DNA of 64,000 bases from JANRLL01 sp033762715. GTDB lineage: Bacteria > Pseudomonadota > Alphaproteobacteria > Rickettsiales > SXRF01. Location of the stretch: contig JANRLL010000016.1 of assembly GCA_033762715.1 (NCBI GenBank), positions 232,791-296,790 of the forward strand, given 5' to 3'. Numbering within the stretch: position 1 is the stretch's first letter; each line of letters starts with the position of its first letter. Shown here piece by piece: positions 44,275 to 51,855 of the stretch. The notes under the pieces were generated by a model. The model saw nothing but the letters and a program-made list of their open reading frames with translations. It was not told the origin of the DNA and searched no databases. Made by a program: the position numbers and the translations under genes.

Positions 44275-45288
44275 TTACCAAAGCTTTTTCTTATGACTGC
44301 TTGTTTCTTCCGTCAGGCTGTGTACTAGAGCCGTGCAGCCAATAAGCTTCTTATTATCATCATAGATAACTTTTTGGTTCACAAAAGCCTTCATCTGACC
44401 ACCTGACTTTTTGAGCAACATCACTTCACCTTCAAAATCACCTGGATCGATTTTATCGGTGCGTTTGCTGTCATTGCTGACGATATCTTGCAAGGTTAGG
44501 TTGAGAGAGGCGATTTCATTTTCTTTATATTCCAGCCATTGTTCGATCACCGGATTCACATAGATGATCATGCCGTCAGGGCCTGTCATGTAAACGCCCA
44601 TATTCATCTTATCCATTACATACGAAAATAGAGTGATGGTCGATTTGCTGAGTAAGGGAGAAGAGTCCTTGAAGTCTTCGGATGCGGTGCGGTTCTCTAT
44701 GAATTCACGACCGCGTAGCAGAATAAACCCGCTAGGACGCAAGATAGGCTCAATCGACATAATGATATGATGCATTGCGTTGCTTTTGCCGCGGATATGA
44801 AACACTACTTTTTCATACACACCGCGTTCAATAGCAGAATAGATTTTGTTGCTTTCTTCGCGCGATACCGCGCCTAGCTCCAACAGCACATCAATAGAGC
44901 GGCGCGATTGGCGGATAAAATCAGGGAACATATCCTGGAATGAGCGGTCCAGATATACGATGTTGCCATCGCGGCGAATAATGAGGCAGAATTTATTATT
45001 GAGCCCGAGCGCTGAGGCAAAAAGCGCGTTTTGAAACTCGGTTGCCAGCAATAGATCTCTGTTTTTCTGGGTTTGGACCAGCACAAACCAGCCCACTACA
45101 CCAAATACCAAATACATGAATACGATGAAGAGCGGTTTGTTATCTACGCCAATGCTGACGGCAACGGCAATAAGCAGCAAAGCCAAGAACACCAACGCGA
45201 TATGCGACATGGTTGGGCTGCGTTTACGGATGACAAAGTCGTGTGTGCCGCTAATGGTCGGGTCAATATCTGTATAACGAATTGTCAT
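44275..45288 (-). CDS. CckA-like sensor half (two membrane helices and PAS domains)
   Basis: 337 residues. Two membrane helices lie at about 29-46 and 52-70 (IALVFLALLLIAVAVSIGVD; PLFIVFMYLVFGVVGWFVLV). Then come two PAS-like domains, one around FCLIIRRDGNIVYLDRSFQD and one around MGVYMTGPDGMIIYVNPVIE with PAC-like EGEVMLLKKSGGQMKAF. It has no kinase domain and stops at TAA 44275-44277. The next in-frame ATG is nine bases later and opens the kinase half. Together the halves have the order and length (roughly 855 residues) of rhizobial-type CckA. Either a natural two-gene CckA or one broken by a nonsense change. Confidence 0.75.
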   Translation of the reverse strand: MTIRYTDIDPTISGTHDFVIRKRSPTMSHIALVFLALLLIAVAVSIGVDNKPLFIVFMYLVFGVVGWFVLVQTQKNRDLLLATEFQNALFASALGLNNKFCLIIRRDGNIVYLDRSFQDMFPDFIRQSRRSIDVLLELGAVSREESNKIYSAIERGVYEKVVFHIRGKSNAMHHIIMSIEPILRPSGFILLRGREFIENRTASEDFKDSSPLLSKSTITLFSYVMDKMNMGVYMTGPDGMIIYVNPVIEQWLEYKENEIASLNLTLQDIVSNDSKRTDKIDPGDFEGEVMLLKKSGGQMKAFVNQKVIYDDNKKLIGCTALVHSLTEETSSHKKKLW

Positions 45289-45339
45289 TAGGAGGCCGCA
45301 GTAGGTGTTGCACTTACTAGTGCTATAATGTGGAATTTA

Positions 45340-45367
45340 TTACAAAAAAACAACAGGTTTTTTGTAA
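45340..45367. terminator. AT-rich hairpin after flhB, weak terminator candidate
   Basis: TTACAAAAAA (45340-45349) and TTTTTTGTAA (45358-45367) give a 10-bp stem. On the minus strand it follows the flhB stop and ends in a T-rich arm, so it could end the flagellar transcript before cckA. The stem contains only two GC pairs, hence low confidence. Confidence 0.35.
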
Positions 45368-45383
45368 ATTGCTCTTAACCTGA

Positions 45384-46451
45384 CTAAATTTTCCCCTTGA
45401 GTTTGTAGACGTAGGAAATGACTTTAGCGACCGCTTCATAATGCATGGCGGGGATTTCCTCATCTATTTCAGTAGAGCTAAACAGCGCGCGGGCTAGTGG
45501 CGCGTTCTCTACGATTGGTATCTTATGCTCTTCGGCGACTTCCCTAATTTTCAATGCAATAAGGTCTTGACCTTTGGCGGTAACGATAGGTGCTGTCATT
45601 TGGCCGCCCGTATATTTTAGGGCCACTGCAAAGTGGGTCGGGTTAGTGATGACCACGTCGGATTCGGGTACGGCTGCCATCATGCGTCTGCGTGCACGCT
45701 CAATACGTAATCTGCGCAACCGCATTTTTATCATAGGGTCACCTTCAGATTGCTTATATTCGTCCTTGATCTCTTGCTTGGTCATGCGAAGTGATTTGAT
45801 ATGTTGGAAGCGCTGATAAATCGTGTCAAAGAGCGCAATGAAAAACATGGCAATGGCTATCCATAAGGTAAGCTTGACGGCAATGCGTTTAAGAAAACTA
45901 AGCATTGCTTCCACCGAACTATCGGGCAATTGCACGATATGATTCAACTCAGGATACACGGCGGAAAAAGCAATAAATCCAACGATAATAATTTTAATAA
46001 TGTTCTTGGTGAACTCGACTACCGAGCGCATGGAAAAAAGGCGCTTTACGCCCTCTAGCGGCGATAATTTGCTGAGTTTAGGTGTGATGGGCTCGGAAGA
46101 GAATATCATGCCATGTTGCAAAAATCCGGCGGCAAGTGCGGCAACAATGGTGGCAATAAGAGGTAATATGATGATGCCAATACTGCCAAACATGAGTTTG
46201 TATAACAGAAGGCCCAGGCCACGCTGATCGGTGGGCATGGTGTGGGCATCCGACAAAAAAGGCGTCAATAACGCGACGCTGCCTTTCATTGCCGATACCG
46301 CAAACCAGGAAATGATCAATGCTAGCGTTGCCAGCACGAAAAAATGCCCCACTTCTTTTGAGGTGGGAACGTTACCTTTGTTATGAGCTTCCTCGAGCTT
46401 TTTCTGTGTTGGCTCTTCGGTCTGCTGTTCTTTGTCTTGGCCTTCAGCCAC
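45384..46451 (-). CDS. flhB: Flagellar export apparatus protein FlhB
   Basis: 355 residues. The charged N-terminus (MAEGQDKEQQTEEPTQKKLE) is standard and is followed by four membrane helices. The cytoplasmic domain has the self-cleaving NPTH motif in VVITNPTHFAVALKYTGG, which switches export from rod/hook to filament substrates. The linker KSLRMTKQEIKDEYKQSEGD is conserved. It starts 11 bases after fliR ends. A second, short FlhB tail protein is encoded at 52097-52405. Confidence 0.97.
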   Translation of the reverse strand: MAEGQDKEQQTEEPTQKKLEEAHNKGNVPTSKEVGHFFVLATLALIISWFAVSAMKGSVALLTPFLSDAHTMPTDQRGLGLLLYKLMFGSIGIIILPLIATIVAALAAGFLQHGMIFSSEPITPKLSKLSPLEGVKRLFSMRSVVEFTKNIIKIIIVGFIAFSAVYPELNHIVQLPDSSVEAMLSFLKRIAVKLTLWIAIAMFFIALFDTIYQRFQHIKSLRMTKQEIKDEYKQSEGDPMIKMRLRRLRIERARRRMMAAVPESDVVITNPTHFAVALKYTGGQMTAPIVTAKGQDLIALKIREVAEEHKIPIVENAPLARALFSSTEIDEEIPAMHYEAVAKVISYVYKLKGKI

Positions 46452-46462
46452 ATGCCCTCCAA

Positions 46463-47221
46463 TTAGGTCAGTAGCACGCTAAGCGCTTGTTTGAAGTACT
46501 CACTGTACCATAGCAGTATCGAGCTAATGACCACCATTAAAATGAGAAAGCTCAGCATCAGCTGCAATGGAAGTATAATAAAGAAAATCTGAATATTAGG
46601 CATCAATCGCGCAATAATACCTGCTGACAGATAGATCATTAGCCCTACCACAATGTGAGGAGCGGCCAGCTGCATAGACATCCTAAACGCGCCGGTAATT
46701 GTGGTGGTAGCTAAATTGGCAATATCTTGGACAATGGGAAAATGGCCAGGAAGAAAAATGTTGTAACTATCAACCAAACTTTGCAGCATTAAGTGATGCA
46801 GATTCAGCGCAAAAATCATCAACACGGCACTAACACTCAGTAAATTGCTAAGTGATGTATCTTGTCCGCCGCCTTGCAGAAGGTCGGTTGTCAGTGCAGA
46901 CGATAAGCTGGATTGATAGGCGATGATGCCGCCTGCCAAATGCATGGCGGTAATGAGCATTCGTGCCATCCCCCCAATGAAAGCACCCGTCAGAATTTCT
47001 GCTATTATGAGCGTCATTAAGGTAAATGTTTCACGTGGCATAGGCGGAACATTGTGCAAAATGGGCACCAGCAATAGGCTAAACATGAGGGCAATGAACA
47101 TCCGAGCTCGCGATAGAACATAGGCTTCGCCAAAACCAGGCAATAGCATAAATGCCGTTCCCACACGGCAAAATATGAGAAGAAAACTATATAGTTCAGT
47201 GGCTAAAAATTGCGATAACAT
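46463..47221 (-). CDS. fliR: Flagellar export apparatus protein FliR
   Basis: 252-residue membrane protein of the export gate with about six helices. It has FCRVGTAFMLLPGFGEAYVL at the N-terminus, LIIAEILTGAFIGGMARML, and ALSSALTTDLLQGG-like loops (here SSLSSALTTDLLQ). Upstream on this strand one would expect fliQ directly, but a plus-strand Fic gene and a small secreted peptide gene lie between them. fliR therefore needs its own promoter, which should lie in 47222-47300. Confidence 0.95.
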   Translation of the reverse strand: MLSQFLATELYSFLLIFCRVGTAFMLLPGFGEAYVLSRARMFIALMFSLLLVPILHNVPPMPRETFTLMTLIIAEILTGAFIGGMARMLITAMHLAGGIIAYQSSLSSALTTDLLQGGGQDTSLSNLLSVSAVLMIFALNLHHLMLQSLVDSYNIFLPGHFPIVQDIANLATTTITGAFRMSMQLAAPHIVVGLMIYLSAGIIARLMPNIQIFFIILPLQLMLSFLILMVVISSILLWYSEYFKQALSVLLT

Positions 47222-47263
47222 ATTAGGATGTCTATATGCTGTGTTGCAAGCCAGGTTAATTTA

Positions 47264-47277
47264 GGCTAACATTAGCC
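47264..47277. promoter_or_regulatory. Palindrome in the fliR / Fic-leader divergent region
   Basis: GGCTAA (47264-47269), two bases, TTAGCC (47272-47277): a near-perfect 14-bp dyad, placed between two divergently read genes. It is 42 bases from the fliR start and about 30 from the small peptide start. It is a candidate site for a regulator that controls one or both. Confidence 0.4.
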
Positions 47278-47307
47278 AAGTATCTAGTAGTAATAATGTG
47301 CTTATTT

Positions 47308-47550
47308 ATGAAAAGAATGCGTCAATGGAATAAGTGGTTCGCGGTAGGCAAAAAAGTTGGCCTCTGCAGTGCTTTATGCGCTCTTGCCATGGGATTATCC
47401 ATGAAAGCCGTTTTGGCTGCTGTGATTTCTAATCCGAACAAGCAAAGCACTGTTGGGACGTCGCATAAATTGTTTCTCTGTCAGCCTGTGGTTGGAGCAG
47501 AAGGTAGCGAAGGTTCAGGTGGCTCTGGCTCCGATACTGAATGCCCCTAG
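47308..47550 (+). CDS. Small exported peptide ahead of the Fic gene
   Basis: 80 residues with a basic N-terminus and hydrophobic core (KKVGLCSALCALAMGLSMKA) that look like a signal peptide, with cleavage near VLA-AV. The mature part is about 43 residues, starting with ISNPNKQSTVGTSHKLFLCQ, rich in Gly/Ser/Glu, with two Cys that could form a disulfide. No ribosome site stands out; an in-frame ATG at 47296 is an alternative start. It ends 11 bases before the Fic gene, so the two are probably co-transcribed. No family recognised. Confidence 0.5.
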   Translation: MKRMRQWNKWFAVGKKVGLCSALCALAMGLSMKAVLAAVISNPNKQSTVGTSHKLFLCQPVVGAEGSEGSGGSGSDTECP

Positions 47551-47561
47551 ACTGACGAATT

Positions 47562-49031
47562 ATGGATGTGCTGCAAACGCCACTATCCGCTGATTACATC
47601 ATTACCTACACATTGAATCAATATGCACAGGCTACGCAGAGATCTGCGTGGTTGCTTCAATCCATAGATTTTTTTAAGAGTGTCACCGGCTGGATTGGTA
47701 GTGTACATCAGGGTTTATATGAAACCTATATCAAAGATCATCACCCGCTATTGCGCTATCAAGCCACTAAACCCTCTATTGTCTCCGGTAGCATACATTC
47801 AAAGCAGGAACTTGATGGCTGCATAGCAGCCAGGGAATATGCGCAGAAAATAGCCGGCTCTGGCGCTGCATTGACATTAGAGCACCTCTATAGCATTTGC
47901 CGATTATCCGCTGGCTACCAGCAAGACGATACACGTTCTATGCTTGCGAAAACGCAAATGCTGGTCTTTAACGCGCAGGAAGTAGTGACCTATCGCGGAG
48001 CAAAACCAGAAGATTATGCGCTTTGTCTAGAGCGCTTGCTGGAGATCATTAACCAGCCACTACCCGAACTACATCCGTTATTACACGCATCGATGGTATT
48101 CTTACTGATATGCACAATTCATCCCTTTGTAGATGCTAATGGCCGAACTGCACGTGTGATCGCAGGGTATATTTTATACAAAAATGGCTATGATCTAGTG
48201 CATCCATCATTGGAACAGTTTTATGCGTGGGATAGGGGAAATTATCTGAATGCATTGCTCAGCTATAGCGATTCTTTTTATACACCCAGCCATATTGGGC
48301 AATGGAATCACTATTTCTTACAATCAATATTTCATGCCTACCGTATTCATTTTGCAGCGAAGATTGCAGCCAAATGCGGTGAGTGGAAACAGCGTTTATG
48401 GAAGGCAAACATACCGCAAACGCCGAATATTATAGTAGCGCCAGGGCTCATCCAATTCACATTGCAGCCGATGCATGCAAAGCAGTATGGAACTGCTCGT
48501 CATGTCTGGCCTCTCTATACACAGCAAGGAGACATATTGGCGTATAACATTTGTTTTGGAGTCGCTCCAAAAATATACCAACTATTTCAATATGCCGATG
48601 ATGGCAACTGGTACCCCAGTGCGCCCCAATATCAGCAGCTTTTGCCACTTTATACCCGATACCCTCATCAGCTTGTTGATGCTGTTGAGCTCGTTGTTTG
48701 TGTGGGAGAAGAATTGGTTGATGCGTTGGCACCTCTGCTGACAGATAAAAAGATAGTGCCGTTGACTTGGGCAGCCTCTACAGCACCGCAGGATAGTGAC
48801 TGGCAGCGTTACATTGCGTTGGGGCAGCGTTTTCATGTGGTGGCGACGGATAAAAAATCATTGTCTATAGCGGCTAAGTTAGCCCAGTATTTAAGGCCAC
48901 TTGATGCGCAGGTGCATATAATAGATATGTCTTCCGAGCAGGCGCCGCTACTCAATATGCACGATTTTGTCTTGCAGCTTATTGGTAAAATTAGTCAGGG
49001 TGCTGATCATAAAAGGCAGTACAAGCGCTAA
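47562..49031 (+). CDS. Fic-domain protein with Toprim-like C-terminal region
   Basis: 489 residues. The Fic motif HPFVDANGRTAR (187-198) fits HxFx(D/E)(G/A)NGRxxR with all catalytic positions, so AMP transfer from ATP to a protein target is plausible. The usual inhibitory helix (S/TxxxEG/N) appears as SGSIHS (75-80) without the Glu. Residues 315-455 resemble the primase-like Toprim regions of phage and plasmid proteins: ILAYNICFG, YADDGNWYPSA, LVVCVGEELVDALAPL (Toprim Glu), IVPLTWAAS, DSDWQRY and FHVVATDKKS (Asp position). That part is an inference. The gene lies on the plus strand between fliQ and fliR, and its last 84 bases run antisense into fliQ. Confidence 0.8.
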   Translation: MDVLQTPLSADYIITYTLNQYAQATQRSAWLLQSIDFFKSVTGWIGSVHQGLYETYIKDHHPLLRYQATKPSIVSGSIHSKQELDGCIAAREYAQKIAGSGAALTLEHLYSICRLSAGYQQDDTRSMLAKTQMLVFNAQEVVTYRGAKPEDYALCLERLLEIINQPLPELHPLLHASMVFLLICTIHPFVDANGRTARVIAGYILYKNGYDLVHPSLEQFYAWDRGNYLNALLSYSDSFYTPSHIGQWNHYFLQSIFHAYRIHFAAKIAAKCGEWKQRLWKANIPQTPNIIVAPGLIQFTLQPMHAKQYGTARHVWPLYTQQGDILAYNICFGVAPKIYQLFQYADDGNWYPSAPQYQQLLPLYTRYPHQLVDAVELVVCVGEELVDALAPLLTDKKIVPLTWAASTAPQDSDWQRYIALGQRFHVVATDKKSLSIAAKLAQYLRPLDAQVHIIDMSSEQAPLLNMHDFVLQLIGKISQGADHKRQYKR

Positions 49032-49214
49032 GGTGAGCAACATCGCAAGTACTTTAGGCACGAAGGTCAGTGTGGCTTCTTGAATTTGCGTCAGCGCTTG
49101 CAGCAAGGCAATGGCCAAACCCACTACTAACGCGACGATCATCATCGGTGCTGAAATGATAATCAGCACATAGATAGCCTCGCGCACGACATCGATGACT
49201 TGTGTTGCATCCAT
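48948..49214 (-). CDS. fliQ: Flagellar export apparatus protein FliQ
   Basis: 88 residues, two membrane helices, normal length. The N-terminus DATQVIDVVREAIYVLIIIS is typical, with GLAIALLQALTQIQEATLTF, the signature of the family, in the middle. The start is the ATG at 49212-49214; an upstream in-frame ATG would add a non-family extension. Its 3' end overlaps the Fic gene's 3' end by 84 bases. A sigma-54-like site lies 45 bases upstream. Confidence 0.95.
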   Translation of the reverse strand: MDATQVIDVVREAIYVLIIISAPMMIVALVVGLAIALLQALTQIQEATLTFVPKVLAMLLTLALVLPFMISTLTNFTNKLQDKIVHIE

Positions 49215-49258
49215 AATTAACATCCATAACGTAAAAAAACGCTGTAGGCATCTTAATT

Positions 49259-49276
49259 TTGCGCTAAGCTTGCCAA
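49259..49276 (-). promoter_or_regulatory. Sigma-54-like promoter ahead of fliQ
   Basis: Reading the minus strand, TTGGCAAG CTTA GCGC has the GG and GC doublets exactly 10 bases apart, as sigma-54 promoters need. The -24 half matches TTGGCAcG with one change; the -12 half is GCGC rather than TTGC. Transcription would start about 35 bases ahead of fliQ. Confidence 0.35.
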
Positions 49277-49290
49277 GAAAAGAGGGGCTT

Positions 49291-50529
49291 ATGGACCATA
49301 CAGAAGATTTCAACAGCTTTAGAACTCATGCGCAGCGTGTATTAGAGCGCTTTGAAGAGAGACGCCAAAAGTTTCTGCACCAGCTAAAATTCCATAGCGT
49401 CATCGCATTAGTGTTGCTGCTAAGCTTTCCGTATTGGTTCTCGTTACTCGCCAGGCTCGATTATGTCAACGGTACCCCGCTTTCTTCTTTCGCTGCCTTT
49501 ATTGTGCAGGTTATTGCAGGTGCGGTCATGATCTCCATTATTCTGATCTATGCCGCATTGCCGTTATTTCGCTATCGCCACAGCGTGATGCAAATAGGAA
49601 GCGCATTGCCTGGTATGTCCGGGGTAGGGCAACAGAGCGTTTCGCTGAAAAGTGAAATATTTAGCCAGCTGCTGAGCTACTTTGGTAAATTTGAGCTATA
49701 TCAGAACCGTAAAATTCCACTGCGCAATTTTCAGAATGCGCCAGGACTGCCGGCGTTTGATAGTTATGTCGGTGAAGATTATGTCCGCGGCAACATGGTG
49801 GGTGTTTCGTTGGAGATGATGGAAGCGGCACTGATTGACGAGCGGTTGCATGGTAAAGCCGAAGTGTTTCATGGGCTCATGATTTTAATCGACGTATGTG
49901 ATCCGAATCTGGTTTTGCGTGGTAGCTTTGCAGGCAAAACATTATTGGTTAGCGGCCAACAACCACATGAAATGGATGAGAAGCTCACCTTGGTTCCGTT
50001 GCCGGATAGCAGCTTTGACTCTTATTTCCAGGCTTTCAGTACCGACCATAAAGAAGCCGCAGCTATTTTAAAAGAGGATACATTGCGTAATGTGCTCAAG
50101 CTGTCGGAATGTGTACGCAATGCGCGAGCGCAAGGGCAGCATATTGATGATAAGATTGCCTATGCATTATCGAGCATTGCAAGCGGTGTAAGCGAGGGTA
50201 TGTCGGTTATTGTGAAAGCGGTATGTAACTGGCTCTATACCGGTAGTGTCAAATCGTCGCAAACGCGTCATGACCAAACACTACGCACGCCTTCGCATAC
50301 GGCTAAACAGGCTGGTCAAGGCAAGGCGATTACCGGTGCGATCCAGTGCGCATTTTATAATGATAAAGTGCTGATCTTGATTCCATACCAGCATAATTTG
50401 TTTGAGCCGGACCCGATCTTCAAAGCACCATTGAGCGAAGATGATATTATACTAGTTTATACGCTGATGGGGCTGATTAAAGAATTGGCAGGTGAGGTCG
50501 TAACCAACCTGTCTAAATCGGCATCTTGA
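49291..50529 (+). CDS. DUF3137 family membrane protein
   Basis: 412 residues. A basic N-terminal helix (AQRVLERFEERRQKFLHQL) leads into two membrane segments at about 35-60 and 70-95. The DUF3137 domain follows: PLFRYRHSVMQIGS, SLKSEIFSQLLSYFGKF, LPAFDSYVGEDYVRGNMVGV, EVFHGLMILID and FAGKTLLVSG. The chosen ATG at 49291 has AGAGGGG ahead of it. Function of the family is unknown. The gene lies on the plus strand between fliQ and fliE and overlaps the fliE 3' end by 17 bases. The last 150 residues are less typical. Confidence 0.8.
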   Translation: MDHTEDFNSFRTHAQRVLERFEERRQKFLHQLKFHSVIALVLLLSFPYWFSLLARLDYVNGTPLSSFAAFIVQVIAGAVMISIILIYAALPLFRYRHSVMQIGSALPGMSGVGQQSVSLKSEIFSQLLSYFGKFELYQNRKIPLRNFQNAPGLPAFDSYVGEDYVRGNMVGVSLEMMEAALIDERLHGKAEVFHGLMILIDVCDPNLVLRGSFAGKTLLVSGQQPHEMDEKLTLVPLPDSSFDSYFQAFSTDHKEAAAILKEDTLRNVLKLSECVRNARAQGQHIDDKIAYALSSIASGVSEGMSVIVKAVCNWLYTGSVKSSQTRHDQTLRTPSHTAKQAGQGKAITGAIQCAFYNDKVLILIPYQHNLFEPDPIFKAPLSEDDIILVYTLMGLIKELAGEVVTNLSKSAS

Positions 50530-50827
50530 TGATGTCTTGGTAGGCGTTGATTACACGGTCACGAATAGCAACCACGGTATTTAATGTTAACTCAGCATTT
50601 GCAACAGCCGTAACCAAATCAGTCAGGTCCACTTTGCCACCAACGAGCGAATCCATTTGCATGGCCTCTGCGTTGTAAAGCGTATTAGCTGAATCTTTGG
50701 TGGCACCTTCGAGAAGGCTGGCAAAGCTACTGCCCGATGTTTGCTCATTAGAAGAAGCGGGCGCTGCCGCATCTTGCATCAGCTTCATCTGGTTCTGGTA
50801 GGCATTAACAGCGGTCAGGTTATTCAT
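50513..50827 (-). CDS. fliE: Flagellar hook-basal body protein FliE
   Basis: 104 residues linking the MS ring to the rod. The C-terminal family signature is present: VDLTDLVTAVANAELTLNTV, then RDRVINAYQDIIKMPI. The N-terminal half is Ala/Ser-rich and variable as usual. It lies 4 bases after flgC and ends inside the convergent DUF3137 gene. Confidence 0.95.
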   Translation of the reverse strand: MNNLTAVNAYQNQMKLMQDAAAPASSNEQTSGSSFASLLEGATKDSANTLYNAEAMQMDSLVGGKVDLTDLVTAVANAELTLNTVVAIRDRVINAYQDIIKMPI

Positions 50828-50831
50828 GATG

Positions 50832-51239
50832 TTATCTCAGCAAATCGATAGTTTGATTTAACATAGCCTTGGATACTTCAACAGCATTGATATTGGCTTC
50901 ATACGCTCTACGTGCTTCACGCATATCCATCATCTCAACAATCGTATTCACATTAGGATATAGCACATATCCTTGCTCATTGGCAGCAGGATGTGAAGGG
51001 TTATAACGTAAATCATACGGCGACATGTCGTAGGTTTGCTTTACGACCGTAACTTTTTGTATGCCTATTTGACGATCCAATACATTTTGAAACACCAGCT
51101 GTTTGCGGCGATAGGGCTCAGCACCTGGCGAGGTGCCGGTGGAATCCGAATTCGCAATATTTTCAGCTACCACGCGCAAGCGGTCACCTTGAGCTTTCAT
51201 GCCTGCTGCGGAAATTTGTAAGGAATCACTGAGTTGCAT
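50832..51239 (-). CDS. flgC: Flagellar basal-body rod protein FlgC
   Basis: 135 residues, normal length. The N-terminal rod motif ISAAGMKAQGDRLRVVAENI followed by ANSDSTG, the middle VTVVKQTYDMSPYDLRYNPS and HPAANEQGYVLYPNVNTIVE, and the terminal YEANINAVEVSKAMLNQTID are all present. It is second in flgB-flgC-fliE. Confidence 0.97.
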   Translation of the reverse strand: MQLSDSLQISAAGMKAQGDRLRVVAENIANSDSTGTSPGAEPYRRKQLVFQNVLDRQIGIQKVTVVKQTYDMSPYDLRYNPSHPAANEQGYVLYPNVNTIVEMMDMREARRAYEANINAVEVSKAMLNQTIDLLR

Positions 51240-51252
51240 AGGCTACGCCCTT

Positions 51253-51669
51253 TTATCCATTACTTGGTTTTCCAATGGCGATATTCATCATTGAAATCAT
51301 TTTGCGATAAATAAGCAATGCACGTTGATATTCCGATTGGTTGGTCGCGACATTCATCATCTCTTCTTCCAACATCACATTATTGCCATTGGGATTTAAC
51401 TCGCCCGTCATCGGGCGTGCTTCGGCTTTAAATTCCATGGTTTGTGTTTTGGAGCTCATGTGCTGAGGACTCGTGACTGCCATGCCGACTTTTTTACTGG
51501 CAGACATTCCCTCTACAAATTTTTTGAAGTCTGGTTTGGCCACATCCTGCGCCTTGTAAGCAGGGGTATCGGCATTGGCGATATTTTGCGCAAGTAAGGC
51601 CTGGCGCTCGGAATGATATCTGAGTTTGTTTTGCAGTACGCCAAAAATGGGAAGGCTAGATACATCCAT
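51253..51669 (-). CDS. flgB: Flagellar basal-body rod protein FlgB
   Basis: 138-residue rod protein. It has the N-terminal RQALLAQNIANADTPAYKAQ signature and the C-terminal NPNGNNVMLEEEMMNVATNQ followed by YQRALLIYRKMISMMNIAIG. It is first gene of the minus-strand flgB-flgC-fliE group, with a sigma-54-like site about 140 bases upstream. Confidence 0.97.
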   Translation of the reverse strand: MDVSSLPIFGVLQNKLRYHSERQALLAQNIANADTPAYKAQDVAKPDFKKFVEGMSASKKVGMAVTSPQHMSSKTQTMEFKAEARPMTGELNPNGNNVMLEEEMMNVATNQSEYQRALLIYRKMISMMNIAIGKPSNG

Positions 51670-51810
51670 ATATATGCCAAATAGGTAAATATTGCCTAGT
51701 TATTAAGTATAACATAACTGATTTTTATATCCCTGACCACATAAAAAATTGCTTTTACATGATTTTTACTTCAGAAATAGCCCTATCGTTACGCTGTCTT
51801 TGCTGTAGTT

Positions 51811-51827
51811 TGCAAGATGCGTACCAA
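51811..51827 (-). promoter_or_regulatory. Sigma-54-like promoter ahead of flgB
   Basis: On the minus strand TTGGTACG CATC TTGCA differs from the consensus TTGGCACG-N4-TTGCA at one base and has the required 10 bases between GG and GC. The leader to flgB would be about 130 bases. The nearby fliQ site supports the idea that this flagellar set is sigma-54 dependent. Confidence 0.45.
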
Positions 51828-51855
51828 ACCCTATTTAGGCGTCATGTGTGGCTAA

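Noticed and set aside
45310..45323. GCACT-N4-AGTGC dyad ahead of the CckA sensor gene as an operator
   Set aside because: It is only 5 bp per arm, close to what is expected by chance, and unaccompanied by promoter elements that I could align.
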